Below, one piece after another: positions 1 through 9,418 of a stretch of DNA of 54,581 nucleotides. Each line of letters begins with the position of its first letter. Within the stretch, counting starts at the first letter, position 1. The notes under the pieces were generated by a model. That model had not been told where the DNA came from and searched no databases. It saw only the letters and a program-made list of their open reading frames with translations. The stretch is taken from the NCBI GenBank assembly GCA_020724905.1, contig DYGB01000005.1:1-54581 (forward strand), in the 5' to 3' direction. The DNA is from Candidatus Paceibacter sp. GTDB taxonomy: Bacteria; Patescibacteriota; Minisyncoccia; UBA6257; JAGOQP01. The translations under genes and the position numbers were made by a program.

Positions 1-84
1 GGAATTGAGCTTCGCTCACCGATTGATATGGTTCCAAGGTCTTGAACTTATTACACCCCTGTGTAGAGGGGTTGATGAGGGAAG

Positions 85-1113
85 TTATTTAGCAGCTTCT
101 TCTTTTTGTTTTTCTTTTATAACCTTGAGAACTTCCTTTTCTATTTCCTTGAGAAGTTTTGAGTCATCTTCAAGTGTTTTTCGGGAAGCTTCTTGTCCTA
201 CCCCTATCTTTGTATCTCCAAAAGAAAATGTATTTCCAGATCGCTTCACAACTCCTTGTTTCAAAGCAACATTGAGAACATCTCCTTCATATGAGATTCC
301 TTTCCCATACATAATATCAAACTCAGTGAGTTTAAATGGGGGAGCTACTTTGTTTTTAGCTACCTTTGCCTTTGTCCTACTCCCAATGATTTCATCTCCT
401 TTCTTTATCTGAGCAATTCTTCGTATATCGATACGAACCGAGGCGTAGAATTTAAGAGCACGTCCCCCCGATGTTGTTTCAGGATTACCCCAGGTCATCG
501 TACCAATCTGTGAACGAATCTGGTTGATAAAGATAATGGTGGTATTTGATTTTGATGCAAGGGCTGCAAGTTTTCGGAGTGCCTGAGACATGAGTCGAGC
601 TTGGAGTCCAATTTGTTGATCACCAATCTCACCTTCAATCTCTGCTCGAGGAGTAAGGGCAGCAACAGAATCAACAACAGCAACATCGATAAGGCTTGAG
701 CGCACAAGGTTTTCAAGAATTTGAAGCGCTTCTTCTCCACTATTTGGTTGAGAGATAAGAAGTTCTTGTATTTTTACACCAATCTTGTGTGCATATTCAG
801 GATCAAGTGCATGTTCAGCATCGATAAAAGCACACTTTCCTCCTCTCTTTTGGGATTGAGCAATGACAGAAAGTGCGAGTGTTGTTTTTCCAGATGATTC
901 TGGACCATAGATTTCAATAATACGTCCTCGAGGAACACCACCAACACCAAGGGCCATATCAAGAGAAAATGAACCAGTTGGAATAGCTTCAACGTGGGCT
1001 ATCTTTTGTTGCCCTAACTTCATAATTGATCCGTCTCCAAATTTACTCTGGAGTTCTTCTATAAGTGAATCAAGATCACTTTTTTGGGTAGGTGTTTTCT
1101 TTGGTTTTTTCAT
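85..1113 (-). CDS. recA: Recombinase RecA
   Basis: Walker [13 protein letters not shown], '[13 protein letters not shown]', '[39 protein letters not shown]'. Confidence 0.98.
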   Translation of the reverse strand: MKKPKKTPTQKSDLDSLIEELQSKFGDGSIMKLGQQKIAHVEAIPTGSFSLDMALGVGGVPRGRIIEIYGPESSGKTTLALSVIAQSQKRGGKCAFIDAEHALDPEYAHKIGVKIQELLISQPNSGEEALQILENLVRSSLIDVAVVDSVAALTPRAEIEGEIGDQQIGLQARLMSQALRKLAALASKSNTTIIFINQIRSQIGTMTWGNPETTSGGRALKFYASVRIDIRRIAQIKKGDEIIGSRTKAKVAKNKVAPPFKLTEFDIMYGKGISYEGDVLNVALKQGVVKRSGNTFSFGDTKIGVGQEASRKTLEDDSKLLKEIEKEVLKVIKEKQKEEAAK

Positions 1114-1171
1114 ACAAAAAGAATCTTACTATACCTGTAGTGTAGCATGTTTTATTACCCTGCGCACTTAG

Positions 1172-1906
1172 TTAAAACGTAGGGATATCTTCAAGAGAGG
1201 AAGATGGTTGAGGGGTCTGCTGGCTAGGAGAAGGACTTGGAGAAGGAAGAGGAGAGGTACTTGTTGCCTGTGAGGAAAGAAAAATAGTTCGGGTAATTGT
1301 GGTTGTATTTCCCAAAAAGCGCGTAACAGAAATGTTAAATGTATTTGCTCCCTCTGAGAGAGGAACTTCCATACGAAATGATCCATCTTCTTGAACAGGA
1401 ATATCAGTACCATTGATTGAGATGATATCAGATGAACGTCCCGTGCTTCCTTCAATGCTATAGGTATTATCAGAAACAACAAGTGTTTCTTGTGATGGAG
1501 AGCTTACGTAGAGTGAGGGTGTTCCAAAGAAATCTGATAACTGAGGGATAATAACAAATGCAAGAATTAAAAGGACAACCCCTCCAAGGATAAGAGAAAT
1601 TCTTTTTTTATGTTCAACGGCAAATCTATTAGAAGGGAGAATGTCTTCTGCTCCTGACTGAACTACATCATGTTCACGTTTATAGTGAAGCCATAGAGAA
1701 TTAAAGTCAGTATCAAGAGCATGTGCAATTGATTTAATATATCCTCGAATATAGGGACGAGGAGGGAGTTCATCGAGGTTATCGTCAATCAGCGCTTGAA
1801 TATATTTGTGTGATACAGCAGTGCTGTCAGCAAGTTTCTGTATCGACATATTCTTTGACCTGATAAGATCGTGAAGATGTTGTCCAAATGGCTTTAATTC
1901 ATTCAT
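1172..1906 (-). CDS. RodZ-like protein: N-terminal HTH, one TM helix, extracytoplasmic domain
   Basis: N-terminal HTH (SIQKLADSTAVSHKYIQALIDDNLDELPPRPYIRGYIKSIAHAL), TM segment, Ser/Pro-rich tail. Confidence 0.75.
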   Translation of the reverse strand: MNELKPFGQHLHDLIRSKNMSIQKLADSTAVSHKYIQALIDDNLDELPPRPYIRGYIKSIAHALDTDFNSLWLHYKREHDVVQSGAEDILPSNRFAVEHKKRISLILGGVVLLILAFVIIPQLSDFFGTPSLYVSSPSQETLVVSDNTYSIEGSTGRSSDIISINGTDIPVQEDGSFRMEVPLSEGANTFNISVTRFLGNTTTITRTIFLSSQATSTSPLPSPSPSPSQQTPQPSSSLEDIPTF

Positions 1907-1918
1907 ATATATAGTCTA

Positions 1919-4051
1919 CTACTCTTCTAAGAATTTTTCATCACTTTCTTTCCCAATATACACTTCACGAGGTTTTGAGCCTTCTCCTGGTCCAATATGA
2001 CCCTTATTTTCGAGAAGATCAAGGAGACGTGCTGCGCGAGCATATCCTATCTTCAAATGTCTCTGAAGGAATGTTGCAGAAGCCTTGCCCGTCTCTCGTA
2101 CAAGTTCGGTTGCCTCTGGGAGAAGATCATCTTCTTCTGTACTTTCTTCAAATGCTTCAAACATACTATCAGAAGATTCTTCTTGAGAATCATTTCCAAA
2201 ATGTACGTCGTGATCAGGAAGCTCATTATTTTTCTTTATAAATGAGGTAATTTCTTGTATCTCTTCCTCGCTAATAAAGGCTCCTTGGAGTCGCTTTGGC
2301 TTTGAGAGCTGAGCATTCATAAAGAGAAGATCTCCACCTCCCAAAAGTTTTTCAGCACCAGCAGTATCAAGGATAGTACGTGAGTCAATTTGACTTGCTA
2401 CTTGGAGAGCGATACGAGCGGTGATGTTTGCTTTAATAAGGCCAGTAATAACTTCAACTGAAGGTCGTTGTGTTGAGAGAATAAGATGAATACCCGTTGC
2501 ACGAGCCATCTGTGCAAGGCGTACAATAGCATTTTCAATATCACGTCCATACGAAGACATAAGATCAGCCATTTCATCAACAACGATAACAATAAAAGGA
2601 AGTTTCTCCTTTGCTTTTTTATTGTAACTTTGAATATCTCGGGCACCAGCCTTCATCAGTGTTTCATACCGGCGATCCATTTCACTAATAGCCCATCTAA
2701 ATACTGCAAGAGATTTTTTTCCTTCAGTAACTACCGGAGAAATAAGATGAGGGAGTCCGTTATACGCACTGAGTTCAACACGTTTTGGATCGATAAGAAT
2801 GAATCGAAGTGTTTCAGGGGAATTCTTGTACAACAGTGAGATTAATACAGAGTGAAGGGTAATTGATTTCCCCGATCCTGTTGCTCCGGCGATAAGAAGG
2901 TGAGGCATCTTTTCTATATTTGCAAAGAGAGGCTCCCCAGTGACGTCTCGTCCAAGACAGAATCCAAGGGGTCCTGATGAACTAAACTCTGGATATGAGA
3001 TAAGATTTCCAAGTCTCACTACAGCAGCTTTTTTGTTTGGCACTTCTATTCCTACGTATGGTTTTCCAGGGATAGGGGCTTCAATACGGATAGGGTGTGC
3101 AGACAGTGCGAGCGCAAGATCCTGGTTAAGTGCAATGATACGAGAAAGTTTTATTCCTTCTGCGGGACGAAGGGTAAAGCGAGTTACCTTTGGCCCAATG
3201 TTAATCTCTCCCATATCAACAGGAATTCCAAAACTCTCAAGTGTCCTTTTTATAATATTTGATTGTGCGCGTAAATCTCCTGCTGCAGGTTTTTCTGCTG
3301 ATGAGGTAAGAATGTTAAGAGGAGGAGGGGTATAGTTGGCAAAAGAAAAATGAGGAATCTTTGAAGGAGGAGTAAAGACCTCTTCTCGTTCTTGTATCTG
3401 GAGCTCTTCTTCTTTTTTAACTTCTTTTTTCACAGGAGCCTTTTCTTCTGTCTCGGTGGAATCCTTTTGAGCTGCAGCAATATAGGTTTCTTCTTTTTTG
3501 TTGAGGGTTGAAGGGGAAGGTATCTCTTCTTTCTTTGATGAAGAGAAGAAAGATATAACTGCTCGAAGGAAGGAAGAAAAAGAAGTAACAGAGGTGTCAA
3601 AAGCGATAACAGCTCCAATAATCATTGCAAAGAAAAGAATGATACCAGAGGCAAGAGATCCAAACCAATGATCGATATATCCTACGCCTCGTCCAATAAT
3701 TCCTCCAGCGTTATAGGAGAGTACATCAATAAACCCAAGACCAGAGAGAAAGAAAACAACACTTCCAAGGATAATTGGTCCAGAGAGTGTTTTTTCTTCT
3801 TTGCTAGTAAGAAGGAGTATAGCGATACTAAGAAATACAATTGGAAGCAGAAGGTATCCCCACCCAAAGAGGGTTGAGAGAAATGAAAAGAGTCCTTCTC
3901 CAGCACTTCCTGCCTTATCGATACTTGCGAGCCCAAGGATGAGCGCAATCACAATAAAAAAGAGTGCCCAAATACTTCGTTTTGTTTCTGATGAAAGTGA
4001 TAATGAGGGACGGTATGTCTTTAATCGTCCTATTTTCTTTTTACGAGCCAT
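1919..4051 (-). CDS. ftsK: DNA translocase FtsK/SpoIIIE (start trimmed from ORF end 4234 to Met at 4051)
   Basis: N-terminal TM helices, GATGSGKS Walker A, 'VDEMADLM', 'RPSVEVITGLIKANITARIALQVASQIDSRTILD', gamma winged-helix C-terminus. Confidence 0.96.
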   Translation of the reverse strand: MARKKKIGRLKTYRPSLSLSSETKRSIWALFFIVIALILGLASIDKAGSAGEGLFSFLSTLFGWGYLLLPIVFLSIAILLLTSKEEKTLSGPIILGSVVFFLSGLGFIDVLSYNAGGIIGRGVGYIDHWFGSLASGIILFFAMIIGAVIAFDTSVTSFSSFLRAVISFFSSSKKEEIPSPSTLNKKEETYIAAAQKDSTETEEKAPVKKEVKKEEELQIQEREEVFTPPSKIPHFSFANYTPPPLNILTSSAEKPAAGDLRAQSNIIKRTLESFGIPVDMGEINIGPKVTRFTLRPAEGIKLSRIIALNQDLALALSAHPIRIEAPIPGKPYVGIEVPNKKAAVVRLGNLISYPEFSSSGPLGFCLGRDVTGEPLFANIEKMPHLLIAGATGSGKSITLHSVLISLLYKNSPETLRFILIDPKRVELSAYNGLPHLISPVVTEGKKSLAVFRWAISEMDRRYETLMKAGARDIQSYNKKAKEKLPFIVIVVDEMADLMSSYGRDIENAIVRLAQMARATGIHLILSTQRPSVEVITGLIKANITARIALQVASQIDSRTILDTAGAEKLLGGGDLLFMNAQLSKPKRLQGAFISEEEIQEITSFIKKNNELPDHDVHFGNDSQEESSDSMFEAFEESTEEDDLLPEATELVRETGKASATFLQRHLKIGYARAARLLDLLENKGHIGPGEGSKPREVYIGKESDEKFLEE

Positions 4052-4091
4052 ATGCACTATCTTAGCACCTTCTTTTCTTTGGAAAAAGGTT

Positions 4092-4121
4092 TTGACAAAT
4101 ATGTTTTTGAAGTGGTATGGT
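4092..4121 (+). promoter_or_regulatory. sigma70-type promoter candidate TTGACA-N18-TATGGT
   Basis: consensus -35 and near-consensus -10, just upstream of the CDS at 4130. Confidence 0.45.
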
Positions 4122-4129
4122 TCCCTCAC

Positions 4130-4612
4130 ATGAGTAGTGAGACACAATTCATACAAGCAGACGGAACGTCTATTCCTCTCAAGGCGGTACTTCAGGAGGT
4201 ATCTCAGTTTATGAGAGAGAAAAAGGATGCTCATTACAAGATTATTGTTGGATCTGATTCACTAGGAACGCTTGGACGACACAGTGATTTTGTTACCGCG
4301 ATTGTCGTGCAACGGGTAGGGAATGGAGGACGCTATTTTTGGAGACGAGTAGGTAGGCAAGAGGTCTTTGGACTTCGAGATCGTATTATAAAGGAGGTAC
4401 TCCTGTCTCTTGAAGTAGCCCAACAACTTACCGCACTTCTTTTAGAGATGAAAGAAACCTGTACGGTGGAGGTACATGTTGATGTAGGAACAGAAGGAAA
4501 GACAAATCCTTTAATCAAAGAAGTGGTAGGAATGATTCAAGGATATAACTTTTTGTACAAAACAAAACCAGATAGTTATGCAGCAAGTAGTGTTGCTGAC
4601 AGACATATATAA
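4130..4612 (+). CDS. RNase H-like YkuK/DUF458 family protein
   Basis: 'YKIIVGSDSLGTLGRHSDFVTAIVVQRVGNGGRYFW...HVDVGTEGKTNPLIKEVVGMIQGYNF...KPDSYAASSVADRHI'. Confidence 0.7.
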   Translation: MSSETQFIQADGTSIPLKAVLQEVSQFMREKKDAHYKIIVGSDSLGTLGRHSDFVTAIVVQRVGNGGRYFWRRVGRQEVFGLRDRIIKEVLLSLEVAQQLTALLLEMKETCTVEVHVDVGTEGKTNPLIKEVVGMIQGYNFLYKTKPDSYAASSVADRHI

Positions 4613-4613
4613 T

Positions 4614-5180
4614 ATGAAAAAAGATACTATTGTTCTTGATATTGAAACAAAAAATACCTTCGTTGATGTTGGGAGGAATAATTTTAATGACCTACAGATA
4701 TCACTTGTTGGTGTCTATTCATATAACACTGACTCATACAGGGCGTATGAAGAACATGAGCTTGCTCTTTTAGGGGAGGTACTTAAGAATTCAGAACTTC
4801 TTGTGGGATTTAGCTCAAAACGATTTGACCTTCCAGTAATGGCAAAGCACTATGACTTTGACTTATTTGCTATCCCTCATATTGACCTTCTTGAGGAAAT
4901 AGAAAAATCAGCAGGAAAGAGAATTAGTCTTGATCTACTCGCACAGGAAAATCTTGGGTACGGGAAATCAGGCCATGGGAGTGATGCACCACTTCTCTAT
5001 GAAGATGGGAAAATTGAAGAATTGAAAAAATATTGTATTCAAGATGTACGAGTTACAAAAGAACTCTATGACCTTGCAAAAAAACAGGGATTTCTTCTTG
5101 TCCCACAGAGGAATAATAAAGAGTCTATTAGAGCTACCTTTGATTGGAACGAAAAACTTCTCTACAACAGACTTTTTTGA
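4614..5180 (+). CDS. 3'-5' exonuclease / RNase H-like (DEDD fold) protein
   Basis: 'IVLDIETKNTF', 'LVGFSSKRFDLPVM', 'YCIQDVRVTKELYDLA'. Confidence 0.65.
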   Translation: MKKDTIVLDIETKNTFVDVGRNNFNDLQISLVGVYSYNTDSYRAYEEHELALLGEVLKNSELLVGFSSKRFDLPVMAKHYDFDLFAIPHIDLLEEIEKSAGKRISLDLLAQENLGYGKSGHGSDAPLLYEDGKIEELKKYCIQDVRVTKELYDLAKKQGFLLVPQRNNKESIRATFDWNEKLLYNRLF

Positions 5181-5195
5181 TACACTTATACACAT

Positions 5196-6473
5196 ATGAA
5201 CAAGAAGTTTTCAGATACAGCCTCCTTTACTCTGGTTGAGTTGCTCGTTGTCATCGGTATTCTTGCCATCCTTACCGCTACCGTTGTTATTATATTAAAT
5301 CCCGCAGAACTTCTTAGGCAAGCCAGAGACTCTAACAGAATGACTGATCTTGCCACCATCGACAAAGCAATCTCTCTTCTTCTCACCCAACAACCAGATA
5401 CTAATCTGGGAACAGCTCAGACTGTGTACGTGTCACTTCCTGACACCTCTTCGACCTGTACTAGTCATACTCTTCCCTCACTTCCCGCAGGATATCAATA
5501 CAATTGTGTCACCGAAGCAAATCTTCAAAATATCAATGGAACAGGTTGGATTCCTGTGGATTTTACCACCACCCCCATCCAATCCCTTCCGGTTCTTCCT
5601 GTTGATCCTAACAATACTGCCACCAACTACTACACCTACACCATGGGAGGTTCGTGGCATCTCCTTACTCTCTTAGAATCAAACAAACACCGTGTTGATG
5701 CAGCAACTGATGGAGGACTCTCCCCAGCTGCCTATGAAACAGGTTCAAATCTCACTCTCTATCCTCCGACCTTCCCCGCATACTGGATCAGAGTCCCTGG
5801 AAGCTCTACCCATGGAACCTCAGACTTTTACGTTATGCAGTATGAAGCAAAGAATGTATCAGGTGTTCCTACTTCTCAACCTTCCCTTACCCCCTGGGTC
5901 TCTATTTCTCAAACCAATGCTATCGCTGAGTGTCAATCCATTGATGCAGATCTTATCACCAACGCTCAATGGCAAACCATCGCATACGACATTCAACAAC
6001 AACCACAAAACTGGTCAGGAGGATCAGTGGGATCAGGCTCTATTCACCGAGGAAACTCAAATACTTCAGCAGCTATGGATGGAACAGACCCTCTCTCAGG
6101 AGTCAACAAGAGAACACACGTCCTTTCCACTGGAGCTGAGATATGGGATATTGCAGGAAATGTATGGGATTGGAACAAAGACACCATTATTGGAACTGAC
6201 AAACCAGTGGGAGGAGGAGCTGCCTGGGTTGAATGGACTACTGTCCTTGATTACGGCTCATTAGATGAAGAAGATGTAAAACCATTTAATACTTCATGGA
6301 ATTCCTCTCAAGGAATTGGTCGTTATTACCAAGGAACTGCAGATGGTACTACGTATGCCTTTCTACGCGGCGGGGGTTGGGCCGATGGCACGGTTGCGGG
6401 GGTTGAGGCGTTGGCTCTGGCCCATATTCCTTCCAGCACGTACAGCTACATTGGGTTCCGTTGTGCCCGGTAG
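5196..6473 (+). CDS. DGR variable (target) protein: prepilin-like N-terminus plus FGE-sulfatase/C-type-lectin domain
   Basis: N-terminal 'FTLVELLVVIGILAILTATVVIILNPAELLRQARDSNR' (type IV prepilin/pseudopilin motif); 'IWDIAGNVWDW' FGE-sulfatase motif; C-terminus 'FLRGGGWADG...IGFRCAR' lies in the VR. Confidence 0.93.
   Translation: MNKKFSDTASFTLVELLVVIGILAILTATVVIILNPAELLRQARDSNRMTDLATIDKAISLLLTQQPDTNLGTAQTVYVSLPDTSSTCTSHTLPSLPAGYQYNCVTEANLQNINGTGWIPVDFTTTPIQSLPVLPVDPNNTATNYYTYTMGGSWHLLTLLESNKHRVDAATDGGLSPAAYETGSNLTLYPPTFPAYWIRVPGSSTHGTSDFYVMQYEAKNVSGVPTSQPSLTPWVSISQTNAIAECQSIDADLITNAQWQTIAYDIQQQPQNWSGGSVGSGSIHRGNSNTSAAMDGTDPLSGVNKRTHVLSTGAEIWDIAGNVWDWNKDTIIGTDKPVGGGAAWVEWTTVLDYGSLDEEDVKPFNTSWNSSQGIGRYYQGTADGTTYAFLRGGGWADGTVAGVEALALAHIPSSTYSYIGFRCAR
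6357..6472 (+). repeat. DGR variable repeat (VR)
   Basis: 116 bp, no indels against TR 6928-7043; 18 mismatches, all at TR adenines; invariant 3' segment attgggttccgttgtgcccggta (IMH). Confidence 0.97.
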
Positions 6474-6516
6474 ACCCGTAGCAATCTAGTTATCTAATAA
6501 TCTTCAAACAATCGAT

Positions 6517-6897
6517 ATGTCTATAAAAGATCTGGTATTATTTCAAAAAACGTATGAGTATTTTTTGTGGATCTTCCCACTCATCAATAAATTTCCTAAA
6601 AATCAACGATTTGTACTCGGACAAGAAATGGAAAGAGAAATTCTTTCTCTTATAAAACTGATCCACTATTTTCAAAAAACATCTGAGAAAAGACAATATA
6701 TTCTTGAACGTATTTCACTTCACATCGACATGATGGCAATTCACATTCGTTTAGCAAAAGATCTTCATTTTATCTCAATACGACACTATGGAATGGGATG
6801 TGACAAAATCAATGAACTGGGACGATTGGTGACAGGATTGAAAAAATATATACATACTTCTCATACCTCAAAAACAAAGGAACAAGTAATGGTGTGA
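6517..6897 (+). CDS. avd: DGR accessory variability determinant (Avd-like four-helix bundle)
   Basis: 126-aa helical protein between VR and TR; 'LVLFQKTYEYFLWIFPLINKFPKNQRFVLGQEMEREILSLIKLI' resembles Avd / 23S-IVS protein family. Confidence 0.87.
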   Translation: MSIKDLVLFQKTYEYFLWIFPLINKFPKNQRFVLGQEMEREILSLIKLIHYFQKTSEKRQYILERISLHIDMMAIHIRLAKDLHFISIRHYGMGCDKINELGRLVTGLKKYIHTSHTSKTKEQVMV

Positions 6898-6927
6898 GAA
6901 GTAGTATGAATCGTCTATAAAGCGGAA

Positions 6928-7043
6928 GCCTTTCTACGCGGCGGGAATTGGAACAATGGCACGAATGCAGGAGTTGAGACGTTGAATCTGAACAATATTC
7001 CTTCCAACACGAACAGCAACATTGGGTTCCGTTGTGCCCGGTA
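6928..7043 (+). repeat. DGR template repeat (TR)
   Basis: AAY-rich template aatTGGaacaatGGC...; matches VR except at 18 of its 31 adenines, 0 changes at 85 non-A positions. Confidence 0.97.
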
Positions 7044-7188
7044 TACATATAGGGAAAAAGTTTGTGGCCCGAATATGAAAAATATATTTTTTTATATCTG
7101 CGCCATCATGTCTACTGATTCATATTATCCCCCCACAAAGAGGGGAACACCGTGCGTGAATACTGTATATGCCATGTGTATACACAGC

Positions 7189-7215
7189 CCTCCCACACAG
7201 GTGTTGTGTGGGAGG
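7189..7215 (+). other. Perfect 11-bp hairpin in the TR-RT spacer
   Basis: CCTCCCACACA-GGTGT-TGTGTGGGAGG. Confidence 0.8.
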
Positions 7216-7232
7216 AAAACACGCTATTTTCT

Positions 7233-8267
7233 ATGGGAATGTATGAGGACATTTATGCATTTGAAAATATCTATACTGCGTACCAGAAGGCACGAAAAGG
7301 AAGAAGGTACAAGAAAGATATTGTGCTATTTGAAAGACATCTTGAGTCACAGTTAAGTAAAATTTCTTTTGTATTAAGAAAAGAACGATATCGTCACGGT
7401 TCATATCGAGAATTTATTGTAAATGATTCGAAAAAGAGGACGATAAGTGCAACATCGTTTCAAGATCGTATTGTACACCATGCAGTATATGCATATATAG
7501 AACCTCTCTTTGAAAAACAATTTATTTATGATTCGTATGTGTGTAGAAAGGGAAAGGGATCTCATCGTGCAGTGAAACGATTAAGACGACACATGTATGG
7601 AGTCAGTGGTGGATATAGAAAAGAGGCATGGTATTTAAAAATGGACGTTGCACAGTATTTCAAAAGCATTGATCATAGAATTCTCAAAGAATTAATATGG
7701 TGTACTATCCATGACTCTCGTACGTTAAAACTTCTTTCTATCATTATTAATAGTCGATGGGATAGAGAGTATAAAGGAAGAAAAACAGGCATTCCGATAG
7801 GAAATCTTACCAGTCAATTATTTGCAAATATATATCTCAATCCCCTTGATCACTATATAAAAGAACAATTGAAGTGTAGATACTATGTACGATATATGGA
7901 TGATATTGTTATTTGTCATTCCGACAGGGCATTTCTTCAAATAGTACACAAAGAAATAGAACGGTATGCAGAAAATACACTTCGTCTCACATTCCATCCT
8001 AATAAAGTTATAATAAAACCAATCCATAAAGGGGTTCCCTTTCTTGGATATATTCTCTATCCACACTACACACGGTTAAGACAATCAACAGTAAAAAGAT
8101 GTAAGTTGAGAATTAAAAAATACAACAAAAGAAACAGTTCCCCAAAAACAATGGAGAGCTCATATATGGCATGGAAAGGGTATGCTTCATATGCAAATGC
8201 ATGGAGAAAAACAGAAATACTATGGAGGCATGTTTACTCATCTAAGTCGGTAACATATAGTAAAACT
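7233..8267 (+). CDS. DGR reverse transcriptase (open to 9404; no stop before the NifS-like domain)
   Basis: 'YLKMDVAQYFKSIDHRIL', 'GIPIGNLTSQLFANIYLNPLDHYIKE' (DGR-type GNLTSQ), catalytic 'YYVRYMDDIVI', 'FHPNKVIIKPIHKGVPFLGYIL'. Confidence 0.95.
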
Positions 8268-9404
8268 ATGAAACAAATATATTTGGATTATGCTGCTACA
8301 ACACCTCCTTCCAAGAGAGTGGTGCAAAGCATGAAAAAAGCACTATCTATATGGGGGAATCCTTCATCCCTTCATCACTATGGACAGGAAGCTTTTAACC
8401 TTCTTGAGAAATCTCGTAGTGCAATTGCAACATCCTTAGGGGTAGAAGAAAATAATGTCATCTTTTGCTCTTCAGCAACTGAATGTTCAAACCTCTATCT
8501 ACGGTCTATAGCACAAGAATATAAAAAGGAAAAAGGACATATTCCTCATATTGTTATCTCAGATCTTGAACATGCTGGGGTATATGAAACTGCTTACGCA
8601 CTTGAAAAAGAGGGGAAGGTAACACTGTCTCTTGTTTCTTCTCATAATGGGAGAGTGCGCCTTGAGGATGTGGATCGTGCTCTTACTCCACATACTGCAT
8701 TAGTTGCAGTGATTGCGGTTCAAAATGAAATTGGAACAGTGCAACCATACAATGAGATAGCCGAAATGATTCAAAAGAAGCGAGGGGAAGGTAGGTTTCC
8801 TCTTTTTTATACGGATGCAGTACAGGCGATAGGGCTTGGGGATCTAAAAAATATAGCCGCTGATGCATATTCTTTTTCAGGACATAAGATATATGGTCCT
8901 AAAGGAGTAGGAGTTTTGGTGATAAAAAATACTACTACATTGCACCCTCTCATTACAGGAGGTGGTCAAGAAAGAGGAGTGCGCTCAGGGACAGAAAACA
9001 TTCTTGCAATTGTTGGGTGCGCTCAAGCCCTCAAAGAGATAGAAGAAAAAAGAAAGCAGGCATCTATACAAACCCAATCCCTACAAACATATTTGAAAGA
9101 AAAAATAAAAAAAATAAAAGACATACATATCCTTGGAGATGAGAGTGCTCTTTCTCCACATATTTTAACAGTGTGGAGCCCAGCATTTCCTCCACACGTT
9201 GCACATGCCCTGGACAGCAAAGGGATTGCTGTATCTTCAGGGTCAGCGTGTGCTCAACGAGGACATAAAAAATCACGTATTCTTTCTTCTCTTGGGATAG
9301 GAGAGGAAGAAACTACAAAAACGATACGCATTAGTATTGGAAGAGAAACAAAAAAAGCTGATATTGACCGTCTCATCAAAACGCTTATAATACTAGTACA
9401 GTAA
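8268..9404 (+). CDS. Cysteine desulfurase, NifS/IscS family (in frame with the upstream RT)
   Basis: 'IYLDYAATTPPS', 'HAGVYETAYAL', 'YSFSGHKIYGPKGVG', 'SSGSACAQRGHKKSRIL'; candidate internal ATG at 8268. Confidence 0.93.
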   Translation: MKQIYLDYAATTPPSKRVVQSMKKALSIWGNPSSLHHYGQEAFNLLEKSRSAIATSLGVEENNVIFCSSATECSNLYLRSIAQEYKKEKGHIPHIVISDLEHAGVYETAYALEKEGKVTLSLVSSHNGRVRLEDVDRALTPHTALVAVIAVQNEIGTVQPYNEIAEMIQKKRGEGRFPLFYTDAVQAIGLGDLKNIAADAYSFSGHKIYGPKGVGVLVIKNTTTLHPLITGGGQERGVRSGTENILAIVGCAQALKEIEEKRKQASIQTQSLQTYLKEKIKKIKDIHILGDESALSPHILTVWSPAFPPHVAHALDSKGIAVSSGSACAQRGHKKSRILSSLGIGEEETTKTIRISIGRETKKADIDRLIKTLIILVQ

Positions 9405-9418
9405 GGTATCTTTCGTAT

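Noticed and set aside
5350-6264. Alternative-frame ORFs inside the DGR target gene
   Set aside because: Low-complexity out-of-frame translations; the 5196-6473 frame has clear pilin and FGE motifs.
6928-7043. Local TR as template for the GC-rich tail at 45632-45763
   Set aside because: No alignable identity outside short chance matches; frames and invariant residues differ.
6809-7048. Minus-strand ORF across the TR (79 aa)
   Set aside because: Shadow ORF over the TR and avd end; no family features.
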